DNA of 64,000 nucleotides from Macrocystis pyrifera (lineage: Eukaryota; Sar; Phaeophyceae; Laminariales; Laminariaceae). The notes beneath the pieces are model-generated. The model ran no database searches and was not told the origin of the DNA. It saw nothing but the letters and a program-made list of their open reading frames with translations. Made by a program: the position numbers and the translations under genes. Each line of letters opens with the position of its first letter. Positions within the stretch are counted from its first letter, which is position 1. Location: NCBI GenBank assembly GCA_031763025.1, contig JASSKH010000004.1, positions 3,100,001 through 3,164,000 of the forward strand. Reading direction: 5' to 3'. Shown in pieces: positions 1 to 12,689 of the stretch.

Positions 1-1296
1 TGATTTCTTGTTTTGTGCGAGAGTGTGTATGGATTCGTGGTGCAACTCTCGACGAAAGGCTCCGTACCGACCGGACGTATTTCCTGATGCTTCGTACTGC
101 AACTGCGTTAGTGTTTTGAGCCGCACTTTACTTTCGGAAGAAACATTCCATGTGCGCTGCACTGTATATGCTTCTTTCACATATTTCATGGGGGGGGCGG
201 GGATCTGCAAAGGGGAATATGTTGCCAAAATAGGTTCATGAGCTTTTCAAATTATGCTCTGGAAATCGTTTCACGGGTCTCCAATCAAATAGGCCTTCGT
301 GCGTGAACGTTTCCAACGCCTTCAGACCGACGAAGTTACACGTAGCTTTTCAGACGGTGTAAGGACGGGAGGGACAATGGAGGCCACGTTTATCGACATG
401 TACCAGGTTTGATTTTTTGTGCTTGATACATGTGTTGCATCATGACACCACCCAATCGTTTCTCTTGTTCGCAGCAGGCCTTGCGAGCTGTCACGGGGTC
501 ACAAGCAATGATTGGCTACTGATGGAAAGGCTTTCGGTCCAACCCAATCCGCGAAAACAGCAATCTCACACCACGCCACCAGCGATTCTGCCATGTATGC
601 CCGCCGAAGACAGACGATTTTAGGCTGATCCACCTCTCACACACGGCTTAGACGATGGTGCATGACGTCGCGGAATTGGATCGCTGCTGTGACTTAGTAA
701 GCCAGGAATCTTTGACCACCTGCCGTTTATTTTCGCAGGCTTTCGGTTTGGTGTTAAAGGAATCATTTCGTACCATGCGTGGTGGTTCCTTGATGGCAAG
801 TTGAGGAGGTTTTTTCGAGCATCTGCGCTTATTGTGGATGGTCCCGCATCAACCACGACCGTTTTATAGAAATCGTACCCGCTCCAGGACAAAGCCCTTC
901 GTGCCTGGATGGTTTCCGCTGATGACATCGGCGTGGGATTCCAGCCAACGGATTTTGCAATACGTCCGCCTCAGTGGGCATGGTCGCTACGTTCGGCCTG
1001 TCTGTTGTCCACACCCCTCTTGCTTGCTCGGCCTTGGAGTCAGGGGGTGGTTGTGAACGAAACCCCTTGTTTTCGGTGCCTCCGCGATATGTTTGCGTGC
1101 CACACGTCGATAGAAGCCTATCGTGGTGGGCACGACCTACGTTACACCTGTACTCACACACTGACTGTAGAAAATATTGATACGTTTGTCGGGGCGTGCT
1201 TGAAGTTTATCTTGACGGACGCAAAACAACTAGGGATTCGAGTACGCAGCACTCGGTCCTGCACGCTTCACCCCGGTACACGTGTTCCGTTGACTA
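1..1296. other. No gene recognised
   Basis: Several overlapping open frames of up to about 136 codons exist on both strands around 0.6-1.3 kb. None has a recognisable domain, and frames that stay open on both strands at once suggest chance in moderately GC-rich DNA. No RNA gene or repeat was seen before the MITE that starts at 1297. Confidence 0.5.
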
Positions 1297-1404
1297 TTAC
1301 GAGGGACCAAAGTAAGTAGGACAAAATACTGTTAGTCAAAATAGCTAAATATATATGTTTTTTTGTTTGTACCGTAGATCCAATTTTAATATGTTCCCTC
1401 GGAA
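1297..1404 (+). mobile_element. TA-flanked MITE, copy 1
   Basis: A 108-bp element begins TTACGAGGGACC and ends in an imperfect inverted copy of that terminus, with a TA dinucleotide on each side. The centre is AT-rich and shares a T-run followed by GTACCGTAG with the copies near 19.1, 21.9 and 61.0 kb. TA target duplications and short inverted termini without coding capacity fit a Tc1/mariner-type non-autonomous element. The superfamily is inferred only from the TA duplication. This copy is among the more diverged members. Confidence 0.65.
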
Positions 1405-4400
1405 TAGTTACCTCTTGACATATTCGATCGGGTATACGTACTCGTAACGACCGTGCATACCTCGGCTACGGTCTATCTCGCAGCAGCCTATGCAGTTTGT
1501 ATTGCCTCCTCTTCACATCCATGGTACGGCTACCCGAGGCAAGGCGAGTCCTGATGATCACTTGAAGCACACACGCGCCAGCTACTACGTACGCTGTTAC
1601 ATGTGCAAATAGTCACTCTATCTAAGTCCCATGCCGGCGCTGCGTTGTCCGTGTCCACTTTGGGCTCTATATTCCGACGCCAGCTCACAGCTCCGTCTAA
1701 TAGAAAGGAGCACGTGAACACTCCTAAGTCCCAAGTCTGGATGGTGTTTTGAAGCTCGCCCTCTCGATCGGGTGATGTTATTGTGTTTTGGTTGCGTTAA
1801 ACGCAAGATATGGGGAGGATGGATCTCTTGATGCTCTTGCGCCTCAAGCCAGATTTTCGTGACAAAGCCTGCGGAAGTGTGTGCACTCCTCTTCAAAATG
1901 TAACCGTCCGCACTGGACGAATGTAAAACGAACACCCTTAGGCGTCCAGGATTGATCCTTGCAACGCTCGGAGCGCTCCATCGAAAAGGACAACAAGCCT
2001 GGCGCGATCGCAGTTTGGAAGGTCCACGACTCTTGGTCCTCCTTTCATCCACGACTTTGCTGTGTTGTGTTCCCCGCAGAGGTCGCTGGGCATGACAAAC
2101 CTATGTTGTCTAGAACTTCTCTACCTTTCACTGGTGTTGCTGTAGAGACGTAATGTCGCCCAGGGGGTGCGACTCGCTCTCTCTCCACTAGTACACCATC
2201 ATGCATGTTCTCGAAAAGGGTGGCGTCCTCTCGTTCCTGCGTTCAGACTACCGAACGAATTTTCACTGAGCAGACCGACCTGGGAGGTTCACGGGAACTC
2301 AGAGTTAGGAGGGAGAAAAATCGCCGAAAACAATTGAAGAAATCCGAAACAAGCAGAACTCAAGGCGACCCACCGACAAAACTCGATGTCGCAGGCGAAA
2401 TGGGTTATGGACCACGAAGCTGGGAACATTGTCAGGTGACCTGGCATCTCCTTACTATAGTTAAGTACTGTCGGCGACCATACCGCTACCATTGCGACCC
2501 CACCTCTAGGCAGGAAACAAGGATAGAGAGAAAGAGAAAGAGGCCACGGAACAAAACTTTCCTGTTCAAAACAAACGCTTAGCACACGACACCGAGGTGG
2601 TGCTGGTCGAGAGAAACGAAACGTTGCGAGATAAAACCCCAAGCGAAAACAAAGACTGGATAATGGCTTGTTTCGCACTTCGTCGACGGAGGTAGTCCTG
2701 TGGTACCGCCGTTGTCGTGCTTTCCGGGAGTTCGCCCGACATATACAACACTACAAACTAAACAGAATCTACACCATCGAGAACAGGATCGCCGCCCGCG
2801 AAGGCTGAACACTTCGTGAACAAGAAACGAGAAGGAAAGAAACAATTAGACAAGGCTAATGCGCACGAAATCAAAGGAAAGCAAATCGAAACCGGACCAG
2901 ACCAGGCAGGCCTAACCAAAATAGACTAAAATAAAAACCAGACAAAGCCAAGCCAAACCAAACCAAACCAAACTATACCGAACCCAAACCAAGCAGAACC
3001 AAACCATGGCTATCTCACACCAACATAAGGAACGAAAAAACGCCTAAACCGAACCAAATCAAACGAAACCGAACCAAAATGTATTTTCACGCATGCGCAT
3101 TAGTTGGCAATACGAGTAGTGTAGACAGATTCACCTACCAGTGTCTACTACTTTGATCCCCTGCCTTTCGTGTATTCTCCGGGTCCTCCAACATTTGTTC
3201 GCCAACAGCACCGAATAACAAGTGTGATAAGATAACACGGACCCTCGAACGACCCTTTTACGTGTTTGTTTCGACGACGGGGATAGTACAACCGCCGAGC
3301 GATGGGTCTACGAACATACGGCGAGGCGATCTTGCAAACGCCACCGGTGTTTCGTTGTGTGTGCCCCTAGTGGGTTGGCGAAGGTGATCGCTAAAATTCG
3401 TCTCAGGATGGAGAACAAAATCGCTGAAATTCATCCCAGGGTGTGTGTGTGTTTTTCTTACCATCAGGTTTGTACGGTGCGAATCGCAGTTAGGCTTATT
3501 TATAACTGGAAACACTACATCTGATTTGCACTTGCTTGGCCTGTTGTTGCTTGATCTGGTGTAAGAGATATCATCGACAATTAACGTTGGGGAGTTCAAT
3601 AGGGCAGACGAGCCATGTTTGCGGCCAACAGAGTGGTTTGTCGATAGCAACGCCACAAACGTGTCACGGAGAGTGAGCAGGCTGTCCGGCCAGGTGAAAC
3701 CAAGAAATTGAATGAACCCACAGAAAGAGAATGTGCGTAGTGAAATTCAATTGAAATCACAGGCTCGCGTATCGTATCATATGTACCTCCTCGTATGCCT
3801 TAGGACAGATGAAACCATTCTCGGGAGATTCCCAAGCATTGTTGCCATGATACTGGCCCAGCCTCTCTAGAGCAGCCCGCGATAATCACCGTTGGGGGCA
3901 TAGGCAGAAAGAAGATCGATCGCCCACTGATGCATCGTGCGGTAGGGGTACCACGTTTTGGCCACACCATTTCTTGCCGACAAGACTCGTCAACTGACGA
4001 AGTACCCAACGTCGTTCGAACACCCGCAATATTCAATCGTTATAGCGATATACCTAAGCTAGGGAATTGCCGGTCGGGTTGTCCTCTCCTTTCGTTTCAG
4101 AGCTTACTCTATGTGAGGTATAGTTCTCATTAAGGGAGGAGCCTCGATGCGTATCTGGTACACTGTATCGTAGCACGGCTCCACTGACGCGTGCTCCGAT
4201 TGCCTTCTAGAGGTAGCGCCTACTGTTTCTGGCGCTCCTCACTCCAGAAGCCTTCTATCTCACCGGAAAAACGGGCCAAACCTTAATCAAGATGAGCAAC
4301 TCCATAGCCAAGGCTTACAAAGAACGAGAGTGGAAGACGCAAACGATATTTGAACGGTTTTTTTGGGGGTTGTTGAGTGCTCTTACCGTAGTGTTCAGCA

Positions 4401-5220
4401 AGGGACCCGGATACAGGCAGGAGCCTGGACCCCAACAGGATTTGTGTCGGGGCGATGAGGCTGCGCCAGAGCTACAGTGCACTTTGGTTTTAGGCACTGC
4501 GCGCAAGGCACATGTTTCATTCAGGGGTAGTATAAGTCAACATAAGATAACGTCAAAAACGCGAACAAACTGTATGGTGATACAGGAGTGTACAGAATGC
4601 TGCTACTCTTGCGCTGTCCTCCTTCCTATCTGGAGCGCACGTTTCGATCAGTTTCAGTCGCAATATTAGGCGTTTTTATGGGGTGTCCGTACGTTGTCAA
4701 TACCCTGAAGTTCTTGCTTGTCCCTCAGCCAACAAAGATGTACTGGCAGGACCAGTGCACTGCCAGTGTTCAATGGCCCGGAAGCGAGACCTACGAAACT
4801 TCCTTTCACGTGTAGCTCAAGCGCAATCCGTTTACAAACTGCATGTGTAGATCGGCGGTAGGATGACAGGCGTAATTTGAAAGGTTAGCACATGCCAAAT
4901 CGTATTATAACACCAATTTCGACACACATGTGGAAACGTCGATATCAGGATACGAAGCACAAGTTAGATCGGATCAACAACGCTTCCTCGAAGCCGTAAA
5001 TCACGTCGCCTACGCGGCAGAAACCCGGCACGCACATTGGTATAATCTACCATCTGTAAATGAGCGCCATCAAAAAGTATTCGATGTTTTCCCTCGTATA
5101 ATGGGTACAGTTATTGGGTCCACGATATACCCTATGTAACCTGTCTCGCTGTCTTGCGTTGTTCAAATGTTTCCAAGTGAACTCGTTTGTGGTACTGCTA
5201 TTGTTTTCCAGGGGTTGTAA
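1405..5220. other. Unassigned DNA
   Basis: No exon with a recognisable domain and convincing splice signals was found. Open frames of 60-144 codons occur on both strands (for example - strand 2052-1618 and + strand 4292-4669) but resemble nothing I know. The only distinct structure is the CAAAC-rich tract at 2.9-3.1 kb, listed separately. Confidence 0.4.
2896..3080. repeat. Degenerate AACCAA-type low-complexity tract
   Basis: About 185 bp of A/C-rich DNA is built from imperfect AACCA and AAACC steps, densest around 2940-3005. It is not the TTAGGG-type telomere repeat. It looks like an old simple-sequence expansion. Confidence 0.7.
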
Positions 5221-5227
5221 CTGGCCG

Positions 5228-5470
5228 ATTGCGAGGGCCGGGCGGAGCCGGGCCGGGCCGGGTCAAGAAAAATGAATATATATATTAACAGAGCCAGCAT
5301 GTAATGGCTGAACCGAGCCGTGGCCCATCCCCTCTAACATTGATGACTCGGGCCGGGGGTACGGTCTAACCGAAATGAAGTTGATAGGCCTAAACGGGCC
5401 GCGGTGCATCAAAAACAACAGTGATACGACGGGCCAGGCCAAATCCCGGGCCGGATCACAGTGCCTCCCC
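5228..5470. repeat. GGGCC-rich low-complexity tract
   Basis: Two clusters of GGGCCGGG steps (5228-5265 and around 5350-5455) flank an AT-rich patch. The G-runs are close enough for G-quadruplex formation on the + strand. No coding signal is apparent. Confidence 0.6.
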
Positions 5471-8400
5471 ATGACGACCTGAGACGTTTTTTAAAAGGAT
5501 CCAAGCATGTTTGGCTACGAAGACCGGTGCGGTGTGCCAAACAAAAAATTAACAATAATTTACCGTGAGTGAGCATCTAGCCCGGCTGGAAGAAACCGGG
5601 AAATGGGATCAAGTACTCGCGGACGAAAAAGGTACAACTTGAAAATATCGCTCGGCTTTCACAGATGTGATATTGCATGCATCTGCCCTATATTGGTACC
5701 TAAGATAGAACTACACGCCAGAGGAAACTCCCAAATAAGCGTAGGCTTCACGCTGCTCTATTATTATGAGTGTTCGCTTTTCCGCAATAATGGTGCTCTG
5801 AAGTCGTTCCTCCATGCATGTGCAGAAGCAGGCTTCGTCACCTCCTATCCCCACATCAACCTTACATCAACTTTATGAATAATTTAGCCGAAGCGAAGCT
5901 GTGTAGAGGACGACGTTAGGGTCCAGATGCACCCTTGAACGGACGCAACATGTATACTTGTGTATGCGTATTGCAAAGCACCTCAAGACACTTGAAGATG
6001 TCCACATATAGAAGGGTCATCAGAAGAAGTACGTCATAAACATCGTATTACCATCGAAGAGAAAATGCCAACTTCAAGTCGTGACGATTTTTTTCCTCGA
6101 AGAACATTGAGAGTAGGTGGACAGGCTGCACGCGTCGTATTCCCTGTTTTTTGTCCTGACCCGTGCTTTCCAGATTTGTCGCACTCAATACACCTCCTTA
6201 TTAGTTGCTAGACGGGGTGCAAAAACATCCCGTCTGGTCTATTTCGCCTGTGGCACGCGCAATTCGCTCTCCGCACTGAATTAGGAATCGAACTTTTGAC
6301 TTTCAGCTCCTTCAAGGCGCGGCAACGCCTGTCAGGTACCTGATACGTACCAAAATATAACCCCTGCCGTCTCGCGATGCGAACACTTACCAGTAATACT
6401 ATTCGTATACCCCCGCTGCCATATCATGCCCATTGGTCACGACGTAAAGGCCAAAGCGATGAAACCCTATGCTCCGTCGGTAATCGCCTCGTTGCTCGGG
6501 AAGCGGACCGGCAATATGAATATCACACACATGCTGCCTGGCCACGACCATGCACTTTCGTACGTTCCAGTAGTTTCATGAAGCGTTGTGCCTAGTGCAC
6601 ACACCCGCAGATGTTGTATTCACCAGCACTCACAGCGTGTTTTCTGAACGGATCACGCCTGTGGGGACTGGCATCCCTTGTTGGACACAGACCAGCAAGT
6701 TATTGGTAGTTTTTCCCCCAAGACGGGAGCGCAGTACCGAAACGGTTGACGGGACACCTTACCGTACCCACAGGACATCTCCAGTCGGTGAATGTTTTTC
6801 TCCAATCGTCGTGCAATACAGTGGGTATAGTAGAATATGTTTTGCTCACCCGCCCCCGCCCGAACCACGCTATCACCTTGAATATTTACCCGGTCTTAGC
6901 CGCCCCTCCATATCAGCAGAGAGGGTTTGGTGCCACCCACGATCAGAATAAGATCCCGTCAAGCGAACTGGATATTTGCGCACATTCTTCGGCAACGCCT
7001 CCGGGTACCACATCTGCATTGCGAGCGATACGTTAACTCGGCCAGCACAAACGACGATTCGCCAGGTAGGTACATTGGAAGTGTTTAGTTGGTGTACTGC
7101 CGCTGCACCGCTGGCGGCGGCCAGAATAGCGCTTATGAGTAACCTGGTGTTTTGACAGCTTGTCTCATCGTTTCCGGTGCTACAGTATATATACACAGCA
7201 GCAGCACGTACGTAATGTATATTTTTGTATTCTCTTTTTCCTTTCCCATTCAATACCTTCTCCCTTTTTTTTTCCATCTGCTACCCCGGTCGTGACTCAG
7301 ACCCAGTTTCACAAAGCAACCTCTTTTCCCTCCGCCCCATGACGGTTCGTGCCTCGCGTTATTATCACAAGAAAACCTCGACCCTTTCGTCCCTCTTCGA
7401 CCCGCATCGAATTGCGCCTACCCGCGCTAACGTCGGTACTCCCATCTAGTGCGTAGTTGAGTCATATTTTCCTTTGTTGGTTACTACATGCAAACGCAAA
7501 CATCCGATCCACGTGCGGTAGGAACTCCAGGAGCAACTTTTAGTAGCATTCGTAGGTACCGCTAGGCCGCTGGGGCGACAGGTGTCACATGGAATCGACC
7601 ACCCGAATACCATATACGCTTTACGAGAAACTGAACAGGCGGCACAAGTCACCATGTCCCTACACTGTGCGATAAGTGGCAGGTTGCGCGTGATGGAGGG
7701 GCCGCGAACAAATTTCCCTAGTACCCCTCGTGTTTTAGCGCGGGAGGTAGAGGGGCAGCGATGGGCAGCAACAAGAAGCGCTCGCACATGTGCTCTGCAT
7801 GTGGCACACAAAAGCAAGTTATTGATGGTGGTTCAAGACACCTGCCTGATTTTCAACGTTTTCGCATACTCTTTCTTTCTTCCTGTCCTTACGGAAGGAG
7901 TCGTGTGGCGTGGGTGGATGACGAGCCAGCTTCGCTTGTTTCGTCTGGGGCATAGTTGACGAAAGAAGGACGGAGAATGTATACAGGGCAGCAAGGTACC
8001 AGACGGCCTAGTATGGAGAACCTGGCTATGCTACTCACACCACAAATTGCTGCGACTACTTGGAGGGTGATTTGTGCATCGGTTTGCCTGTTCTTTTCCT
8101 TGAGTCTTTGTCTTATCTGTGTGTAGTGTGTAGCGCTGCTGTTTCTTTAGCTCGTTCTTTCTAAGTGTCGTTCACATCCCCTGCGGGGAGGCACGACAGA
8201 GTTTTCTTTACTTTTCCTTTTCCTATTTTTTTTCCTCCAATTGTTTCTTCGCTTTCAATTATTTTTGTTTGTTTGTTTCCTTTTGGTATCTCTTTTTCCT
8301 AGAATGTGCATGTCGTTCCTGTCGTATCCGGTATCATCGATGGTACTACGTTGTCTACTCTGCTTACTGAGGGGCAATGTAGTATCTCTGTGTCGTAGTT

Positions 8401-9430
8401 TTCTGGCCACCGAACTTGTAACTCTTCTAGGATTGCAGAATCGGCACGGACACTGGTTTTGCTGGATGTCGACGCGACGGGTCGAAATAGCGGTTCAATG
8501 TGAAGAACACACACAAAGGACCTTGTACACATATTTCCGTACGTTTCTTATATAGTGGTTTGCTGTGTAAATATTGAGCTCTGCACTGAAGCTATGTATC
8601 CGAGTTCCATTGTTTTAGCGGCCTATGAAACACGTTTCATGGTGAACAGTATACCTCGCGAACCACAGATACTTGGTATATTTAACCGGTGTTAGACAAA
8701 AACCCCAGTAGCATTCACACCAATCGTTTCTAACGGACAGCAAACCTCTAAAACGTTCGGTCTGTTGTATTCCCATCCTGTACACGTATCCCTGTGCGTA
8801 AGTTTATTCCGTAGCCCCTACCCCGTAGAACTCTGTTGCGCTCGTGCTTTGACGGGCGCAGAGGCTGGCACCGGTCGGTAAGCGTGTGGGTGGCATTGTC
8901 GTCGACGTTCAGTCTTGAACAACGTTGGTGGCGTGAGAATCCGTTCGAGGTTTACGCTGACCAACAGGTGGTGGAGTGTTAAATATGGCGTTCGTCTTTG
9001 AGGCGTTCTTCGTGTTAAGGGTGGGTCGACATGTTTGGCTGTAATACGAAAATATTGCCGTTAAAGAAAGGTTTTCGAACATGTGCCTCAGGACTCCGCA
9101 GGTAGGGTTCGGGGGGGGGTGTGACTTTTCCACAAGGAATGTTCCCCTCGAAACCAAAATCGAACGCCGGTCCTTAACGTGATGATCACTGCTACCAGGA
9201 CATTCAGTAGGGAGAGTAATCTTTGCTGACATTGCTGTACCGAAAAAGCAAAAACTACAGTCCACCCGCGTTTTTCTTCCGACGATACGGACGTGAGCAA
9301 AACAGAAAAACGTAGTTTTCCACTGATCTAAGCATTATATATATGTTCACTATATTCAGTCATATCCTCAAGCTGTTTGTATATACGTGAAACATAATTC
9401 GCCATCTGCTAAGAAGGGGGTCATCACGCT
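5471..9430. other. Unassigned DNA
   Basis: No supported gene. Open frames such as + strand 5603-5878, + strand 6586-6951 and + strand 7582-7959 carry no family signature. A pyrimidine-rich stretch lies at about 8.2-8.3 kb. A short hairpin and a tRNA-like B-box sequence near 6.2-6.3 kb are covered separately. Confidence 0.4.
6210..6235. repeat. Short inverted repeat (hairpin)
   Basis: A 10-nt arm beginning AGACGGG and its near-perfect complement ending CCCGTCT enclose a CAAAAA loop, with one mismatch in the stem. It lies about 50 bp from a B-box-like sequence (GTTCGATTCC on the - strand, near 6282-6293). No function can be assigned. Confidence 0.55.
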
Positions 9431-9614
9431 TTGGGCCACAAGAGCCAAATCTCCTTCGCATGCTCACCCGATTCATTTTTGGGTAACTTGTAACCTCTTG
9501 ATTTTCGTCGAGTATTCGGCCTTTAGGCCACAAAGGCCAAATCTCCTTCGCATATCAAACCGATATATTTTAGGGGAAACTTGTAACCCCTTGATTTTCG
9601 TCGAGTATTCGGTC
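9431..9614. repeat. Two-copy tandem repeat, period about 102 bp
   Basis: The second unit (from about 9533) repeats the first with point differences. Shared blocks include GCCAAATCTCCTTCGCAT, then AACTTGTAACC and TTGATTTTCGTCGAGTATTC. The pair keeps frames open on both strands (+ 9387-9776, - 9763-9473), which is a by-product of the duplication rather than evidence of a gene. Confidence 0.8.
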
Positions 9615-10563
9615 AGGTTCAACAAGTACTCTGCAGCTCGTTTTTTGGTTGGACAAGCGCGGTCACAAAAGGAAGGCCGACAACTATACGTAACAATTAC
9701 AATCGCCCAATATTTTTTCATGTTTGTGTACAAACCTTGCACTAACCTGTGTTGGTTGCACAAGCCGGCACCATGAATTGTACAGGCTTACTGTGCAGTC
9801 GTATTGAGTTGTTCAATAACGTCTTGTGTGCCATAGACGCGTTTTACGACAGAGGTAGCATATTTTCGCCAAAATAATTTCTGAATGTCTGGGTCCCTTA
9901 AGCCAAAACCGTCGACATGACATTCTTGTTTCGAAAAATGACGTTTTTTAAATACTCGGGCCATATGACTTTTACTCGGGGTGCAATTTGTTTCGCCTGA
10001 AGTCATTTTCGGTTGAGGTATGGAGCTCCTTAATTAAGGAGCGCGAGAAAACTTGGGGTGAACCTCTATCGTAGAACCCCTCCAAACCGTTGTATATATT
10101 TTTGACCTGCGTGCGATAATAGTGTTTTTTTGCCCGTAATTTATTTCGCTGCTTGAGGAACCCGATACAATACTGGGGTTAAATTCGCTTATTATCTGGA
10201 AAATCAGGGCAAGCGCCAGTCCAAAACTCATTACGAAGTTCTGTTGTGTTGAAGAGATATTTGAGAAAACACCAATATTGTTAGGTCACAACTATTAGAA
10301 AACCTGACGGCAACCTATCGTTGTGTTTGAAGTTCACAGAAGAGCGCGTCATAATCGAGGTGCCTCCGCGCACGATATGGTACATACGCCACGACGTAGG
10401 TACGAAGTAAGGTTGTGGCTTGGCCGCAACGTCCCGCAATTTTCCTAAATGACCACCTGTGTACAGACACTGCCCCAATCCTGAACCAACCCCCCTATTT
10501 CCTTCCGCAAATATCAGGACCGGACATAGACACGCGCATACATAGGGACGACTGGGCGCCGCG
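9615..10563. other. Unassigned DNA upstream of the VWA-WSC leader exon
   Basis: Contains an 18-bp perfect palindrome (GCTCCTTAATTAAGGAGC) at 10025-10042. Two - strand open frames (10006-9788, 72 codons; 10231-10034, 65 codons) have natural-looking composition but match no family I recognise. The 300 bp before 10564 should hold the promoter and 5' UTR of the + strand gene. I see no clear TATA box or other core element. Confidence 0.4.
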
Positions 10564-10737
10564 ATGACGTTGTCCAAGGTTACGCTGATAGGTACACTGA
10601 GCGCGCTGGCCGTGACCAGTGTAGTAGGCCAACTATCATGCGTCCAGCTCAACGCCACGGACCTCTCATCGTGTACGTGCTACGGCGCTTCCTTGACTTT
10701 CACTATTGAAGGAGAGACGACAGTATCGGCCAACACG
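10564..10737 (+). CDS. Secreted VWA-WSC protein, exon 1 (signal peptide)
   Basis: Codes for 58 residues from ATG to a consensus donor (ACACG|GTGAGTG), ending in phase 0. The N-terminus MTLSKVTLIGTLSALAV is a typical signal peptide with a hydrophobic core, and cleavage is likely after VVG or shortly beyond. The mature start carries three cysteines (SC, SC, TC) and an N-glycosylation site (NATD). The next compatible acceptor I can support is the VWA exon at 29555, also phase 0. Joining the six exons gives exactly 481 codons including the stop. The 18.8-kb gap is unusually long, so an unseen intermediate exon is possible. The exon recurs at 58953-59128, which shows that this leader belongs to a local gene family. 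Confidence 0.65.
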
Positions 10738-11230
10738 GTGAGTGGATCAGTAAGGGAATGTAAGCGTACTATTTTTTGCTGGTACACCTCTTGCTGCCAA
10801 GCCCTTCATGGATGGACACTCTTGTACCTGGTGTGCTCTACCCATGTTTTTTTTTTTTCCCCGAAAAGTGACATCACGATCTCGGATCACGACAAAAATG
10901 TCGACCAAGGATTTTCCACCAATCCAAATTTCCAACCAAAACGATTGACCAATCAGAAAACTGCGGGCACGAAATCCCTTTCTCTCTACTTCTGCACTTT
11001 ATTGAAAGCCGCGCTCCCACACGCATGATGCACTGGGTTTGCGGGCGGCTTACTGCATGATATAGATGTATCAATATCTTAACAGTATATTAACAATGGC
11101 CAGGTCTGTAAATTGTGTTCGTATTTGCTCCTGCCTACAGGCCAGCAAACCTCCCCATCGTTGTCGACGAATTACGTAGTACCCTAGTCTAAGGCTTAGG
11201 CTTCGCAGTATTCACAGTGCCCCTGCGTCA

Positions 11231-11312
11231 AAGTGTTCAGTCCATCCGTGTACTGGCAATTGTTCACCTCGAAGTGTTCAGTCCATCCCGGTACTGGCAA
11301 TTCTTCACCTCG
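11231..11312. repeat. Two-copy tandem repeat, period 41 bp
   Basis: The unit contains AAGTGTTCAGTCCATCC and GTACTGGCAATT and occurs twice in a row with about three differences. A third start (GAAGTGGATGAG) follows but diverges at once. Confidence 0.85.
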
Positions 11313-11807
11313 AAGTGGATGAGTTCAAGAGCGACGGACGTCGGATCGACGTGCGACCAACGATGGCGCGCCTGGTGCTGTTATGAGTATACGTATACTG
11401 CCGCACATACCACAAAAATCAGCACACGTACGCAAGCCACTACACTCCTAGTTGTAGTCGATAATAATGTGATGCATACTTTACGGCCTTCTATTGATTA
11501 AACATGCCGAGGTATTGAGGCTGGATGACAATCGACCGGGTAGGCCACGCCCAGCTACACCGCTGTATGTACCACAAAAATTGCTTCTAACAACAGAGAA
11601 TGTATGCCTGGTACAGAGTGCCTCATCGACATACTTACAGCGACAGTATATTTCGGAATTGTGTATGTACCTGATACGTAACATACTCCGTGAAGCGACA
11701 TTACGTACGCGGCTCGAATGTACAAAATGAGATGGTATCATCTATAAATATATACAAGGCTTTCCTTCGGAGTAGGTATTCCGTCGTTTCTTGTACAAAT
11801 ACATTTA

Positions 11808-11917
11808 ACTTGGTTGGCTTTGGGCTATGACGCCAATTGCAGTTTTGGTTGGTTTTGGGCTTTGACGCCAATTGCAGTTATATTGCAATTGGGGCAATAC
11901 CCAAAGCCAACCAAACT
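11808..11917. repeat. Direct repeat forming a long imperfect hairpin
   Basis: A block of about 34 bp with GGTTGGCTTTGGGC and GACGCCAATTGCAG occurs twice in direct orientation (11808-11842, 11843-11876). An inverted copy then ends with CCCAAAGCCAACC near 11917. The middle and inverted copies can form a stem of roughly 30 bp with a few bulges. A shorter inverted-copy remnant (CCCAAAGCCAACCTAATT) marks the equivalent place in the second duplication unit near 15840. Confidence 0.8.
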
Positions 11918-12119
11918 AAACGTATTTGTGTAAGAAATGGTGAAGGATGTAATAATCGCGCTTATTTGTGAATGTAATGTGAAACGTAAGATCGGGTGAC
12001 GCAAGAGTAAGAATGACATTCGTCTAACAATAAGGATAACATCTTTCATCAGTGCGGGGAGAGAGAGGAGTAGTGCATGGCATGTGGATGATATACAACA
12101 TACATGCTGTTGTTTCAAG

Positions 12120-12544
12120 GAAGGTTCGAGACAGAGGGGAAAGCAGCAGTGCCGGCGACGACAACGGTTATGGAAATGTTGTATAGTTGCTGGGCGGCCG
12201 CGATTTCGATTTAGCCAGCATAGGAGTTTGGATGAGACATGATACGTAAATAGTCTTCCAGGCTGCTGTAGTAACGAGGCGGGAGGCCCAGAATGTGGAT
12301 CTGTCCGCTGTTGAACCCGTTGGGTATGTGTAGGGAGAAATAATCGTGATTTTGGGAAATGTGGGAACAATTTGTTGCCTCTCATTCGTCCTGGATGGAG
12401 ACAATCTGCTTGGCGTACTGCTTCGGAATTCCGCGAAGCCCTGGAGCAGGCGAAATGGAAGGGAGTCTTTTTGCGCTTGATGATGATGTCTCCGTCTTTG
12501 ATGGTGGAGTCCGTCAGGCGGCAGTTGTAGCACTTGCCACCGAC
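12120..12544 (-). pseudogene. Zinc-finger plus OTU-like block, copy 1 (disrupted)
   Basis: Read on the - strand, a possible acceptor (TCAG|GTCGG) precedes a zinc-finger-like stretch with GKCYNCRLTDSTIKDGD followed by PFHFAC, a CxxC...HxxC layout similar to half a LIM finger. About 40 codons later, in another frame, comes LPPRYYSSLEDYLRIMSHP and, after a nonsense codon, IEIAAAQQLYNISITVV. That pattern matches the C-terminal half of OTU cysteine proteases, including the G-x-x-E-I-x-A segment. Compared with copy 2, this copy has a 1-bp deletion upstream of the OTU part and a TAA where copy 2 has TAC. The catalytic DGNC region of OTU proteases is not visible. Probably a relic of a host gene. Confidence 0.5.
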
Positions 12545-12689
12545 CTGATCGAAGTAAACAGGGTGCGCGGGGCGGGAGTGGCGTGCAGGGAATGGCGGGG
12601 GAGGGGGAAGGGGGGGGGGGGGGGACAAAGTTCATTGTTTGTACTGCTCTACAGCGGCACAACAGCGGCACGTAATCGCTTGCTATACG

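Noticed and set aside
2896-3080. Telomere-like repeat
   Set aside because: The AACCA/AAACC steps are irregular and do not match TTAGGG or other known telomere units; the tract is internal and degenerate.
6270-6350. tRNA gene on the - strand suggested by GTTCGATTCC
   Set aside because: Only the B-box-like word fits. No acceptor, D or anticodon stem could be formed.
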